NCBI GenBank assembly: GCA_022614705.1
Contig: JAKEIB010000264.1
Span: 1 to 5,705 of the forward strand
DNA from: Planctomycetota bacterium
GTDB taxonomy: Bacteria > Planctomycetota > Planctomycetia > Pirellulales > Lacipirellulaceae
Direction of reading: 5' to 3'
DNA: 5,705 bases
Shown piece by piece: positions 5,122-5,705 of the stretch. The translations under genes and the position numbers were made by a program. The notes beneath the pieces were generated by a model. It ran no database searches and had not been told where the DNA came from. It saw only the letters and a list, made by a program, of their open reading frames with translations. Every line of letters starts with the position of its first letter. Positions within the stretch are counted from its first letter, which is position 1.

Positions 5122-5652
5122 CTATTCCGGAGCATTAAACGCGACCTCAGCGATTGCTGCTGACGTTTTAGCAGAGCACGGCTCCGAACTGAACAGCTCT
5201 AGTAAACGCCGTTGATTTGCGTCGAGAGTAAGTGTTGTGTTGGTTGCTGTGGGGTACATCTCTGCTAAATCCCATTGTTGACGGATCACGCCTGTGGCGA
5301 CTCCAATTTTGACTGCACGCTCGCGAAGGTGTAGTTGCAGACTTGCAGCATGAAACAAAAAACCCCAATCGATAAACCAGAGTCTGTCTTCGCCTCGTGA
5401 AGTCATAGCGCGAGGTCGTGGCCCTGCTAATACCAAAAAATAGTCGGGAAGTGCATCCTCTCTTATGTCGAGGAGTCCTTCGCGCTTCGCGTAGAATTTA
5501 ACGTTGACCGTTTTACCCTGGAGAAGTCCGGACCGAAATCTGCCATCGATTCCCTTCGCAACAGCAGACGCCTCAAGCTCAATATCGAACACTTTGGAAG
5601 CAATGTATGGACCGTCCGAATAAATCTGCCACATCAAGAAGCTCGCAAACAC
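5122..5652 (-). CDS. Conserved-looking protein of unknown function, possibly nuclease-like
   Basis: This 176-residue soluble protein starts with GTG (5650-5652) or the in-frame ATG seven codons in (5632-5634). Neither has a clear ribosome site, and in-frame stops lie just upstream. I do not recognise a named family with confidence. Visible blocks are SKVFDIELEASAVAKGIDGRF (15-39 region), GKTVNVKFYAKREGLLDI (46-63), ALPDYFLVLAGPRPRAMTSRG (67-87), WFIDWGFLFHA (92-102) and VKIGVATGVIRQQWDLAEMYP (114-134). E25/E27, D36 and N50-x-K52 on adjacent predicted strands faintly resemble a PD-(D/E)xK nuclease core with Asn in place of the second acid; this is a guess. There is no signal peptide or membrane segment. 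It is the first gene of the minus-strand cluster seen here, 32 nt before the exonuclease gene, and its DNA is less GC-rich than the left half of the window. Confidence 0.72.
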   Translation of the reverse strand: MFASFLMWQIYSDGPYIASKVFDIELEASAVAKGIDGRFRSGLLQGKTVNVKFYAKREGLLDIREDALPDYFLVLAGPRPRAMTSRGEDRLWFIDWGFLFHAASLQLHLRERAVKIGVATGVIRQQWDLAEMYPTATNTTLTLDANQRRLLELFSSEPCSAKTSAAIAEVAFNAPE

Positions 5653-5705
5653 CTGAATTTAAGGGATTCTCAACGAGTCAATGTGTCAGATTTTTTGCGA
5701 CGAGC

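Noticed and set aside
5656..5681. TTGACT ... TAAATT as a minus-strand promoter for the 176-aa gene
   Set aside because: The spacer is only 14 nt, and the predicted start would fall inside the GTG codon; not convincing.
5653..5705. Upstream continuation of the 176-aa protein
   Set aside because: All three minus-strand frames contain stops in these 53 bases, so there is no sign of a longer N-terminus inside the window.
1..5705. CRISPR array, tRNA or rRNA genes, intact insertion sequence
   Set aside because: I saw no regularly spaced direct repeats, no cloverleaf-like segment and no transposase-like reading frame.

Overview
The window looks like chromosomal DNA of a GC-rich bacterium. A planctomycete (Pirellulales-like) is my best guess. 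The reasons are a Tat-exported SGNH hydrolase, an S9 peptidase with an Asp-rich loop insert, few Shine-Dalgarno sites, and two intergenic repeat types that I remember from planctomycetes and other environmental GC-rich bacteria. The taxonomic call is inference, because no rRNA or tRNA gene is present.

Layout. Positions 3-980 (+) hold the C-terminal catalytic half of an S9 prolyl-oligopeptidase-family enzyme whose start lies outside the window. A 16-bp hairpin (987-1021) separates it from a complete miaE-type tRNA hydroxylase gene (1033-1608, +). MiaE converges on a GNAT acetyltransferase gene (1794-2357, -), and the 185 bp between them is almost wholly a nested inverted repeat (1613-1794). 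A second, unrelated palindromic repeat (2377-2435) and a candidate promoter with dyad symmetry (2441-2485) fill the divergent gap before a Tat-signal SGNH/GDSL hydrolase gene (2509-3309, +).

From 3322 to 5652 everything is on the minus strand, in transcription order: an unknown 176-aa protein, a DEDDy-type 3'-5' exonuclease, a winged-helix/nucleotidyltransferase protein (MNT-type antitoxin class) and a HEPN-domain protein (toxin class). The first three are 32-33 nt apart and the last two overlap by 71 nt. The upstream two genes are visibly less GC-rich in places than the left half: a hand count gives 27/60 G+C at 5341-5400 against 39/60 at 1261-1320. This fits an acquired accessory cluster next to housekeeping-type genes.

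The most notable points are in this cluster. The HEPN reading frame is cut by one in-frame amber codon (3490-3492), after which the same frame continues for 55 codons and contains the conserved RNxxxY segment, so the toxin looks recently inactivated. The MNT gene has a near-consensus promoter whose -35 box contains the stop codon of the upstream exonuclease. That promoter sits under a 36-bp dyad reaching into the start codon, which suggests autoregulation by the winged-helix domain and a leaderless mRNA. Whether the exonuclease and the unknown protein work with the HEPN/MNT pair or are only neighbours cannot be settled from this window.
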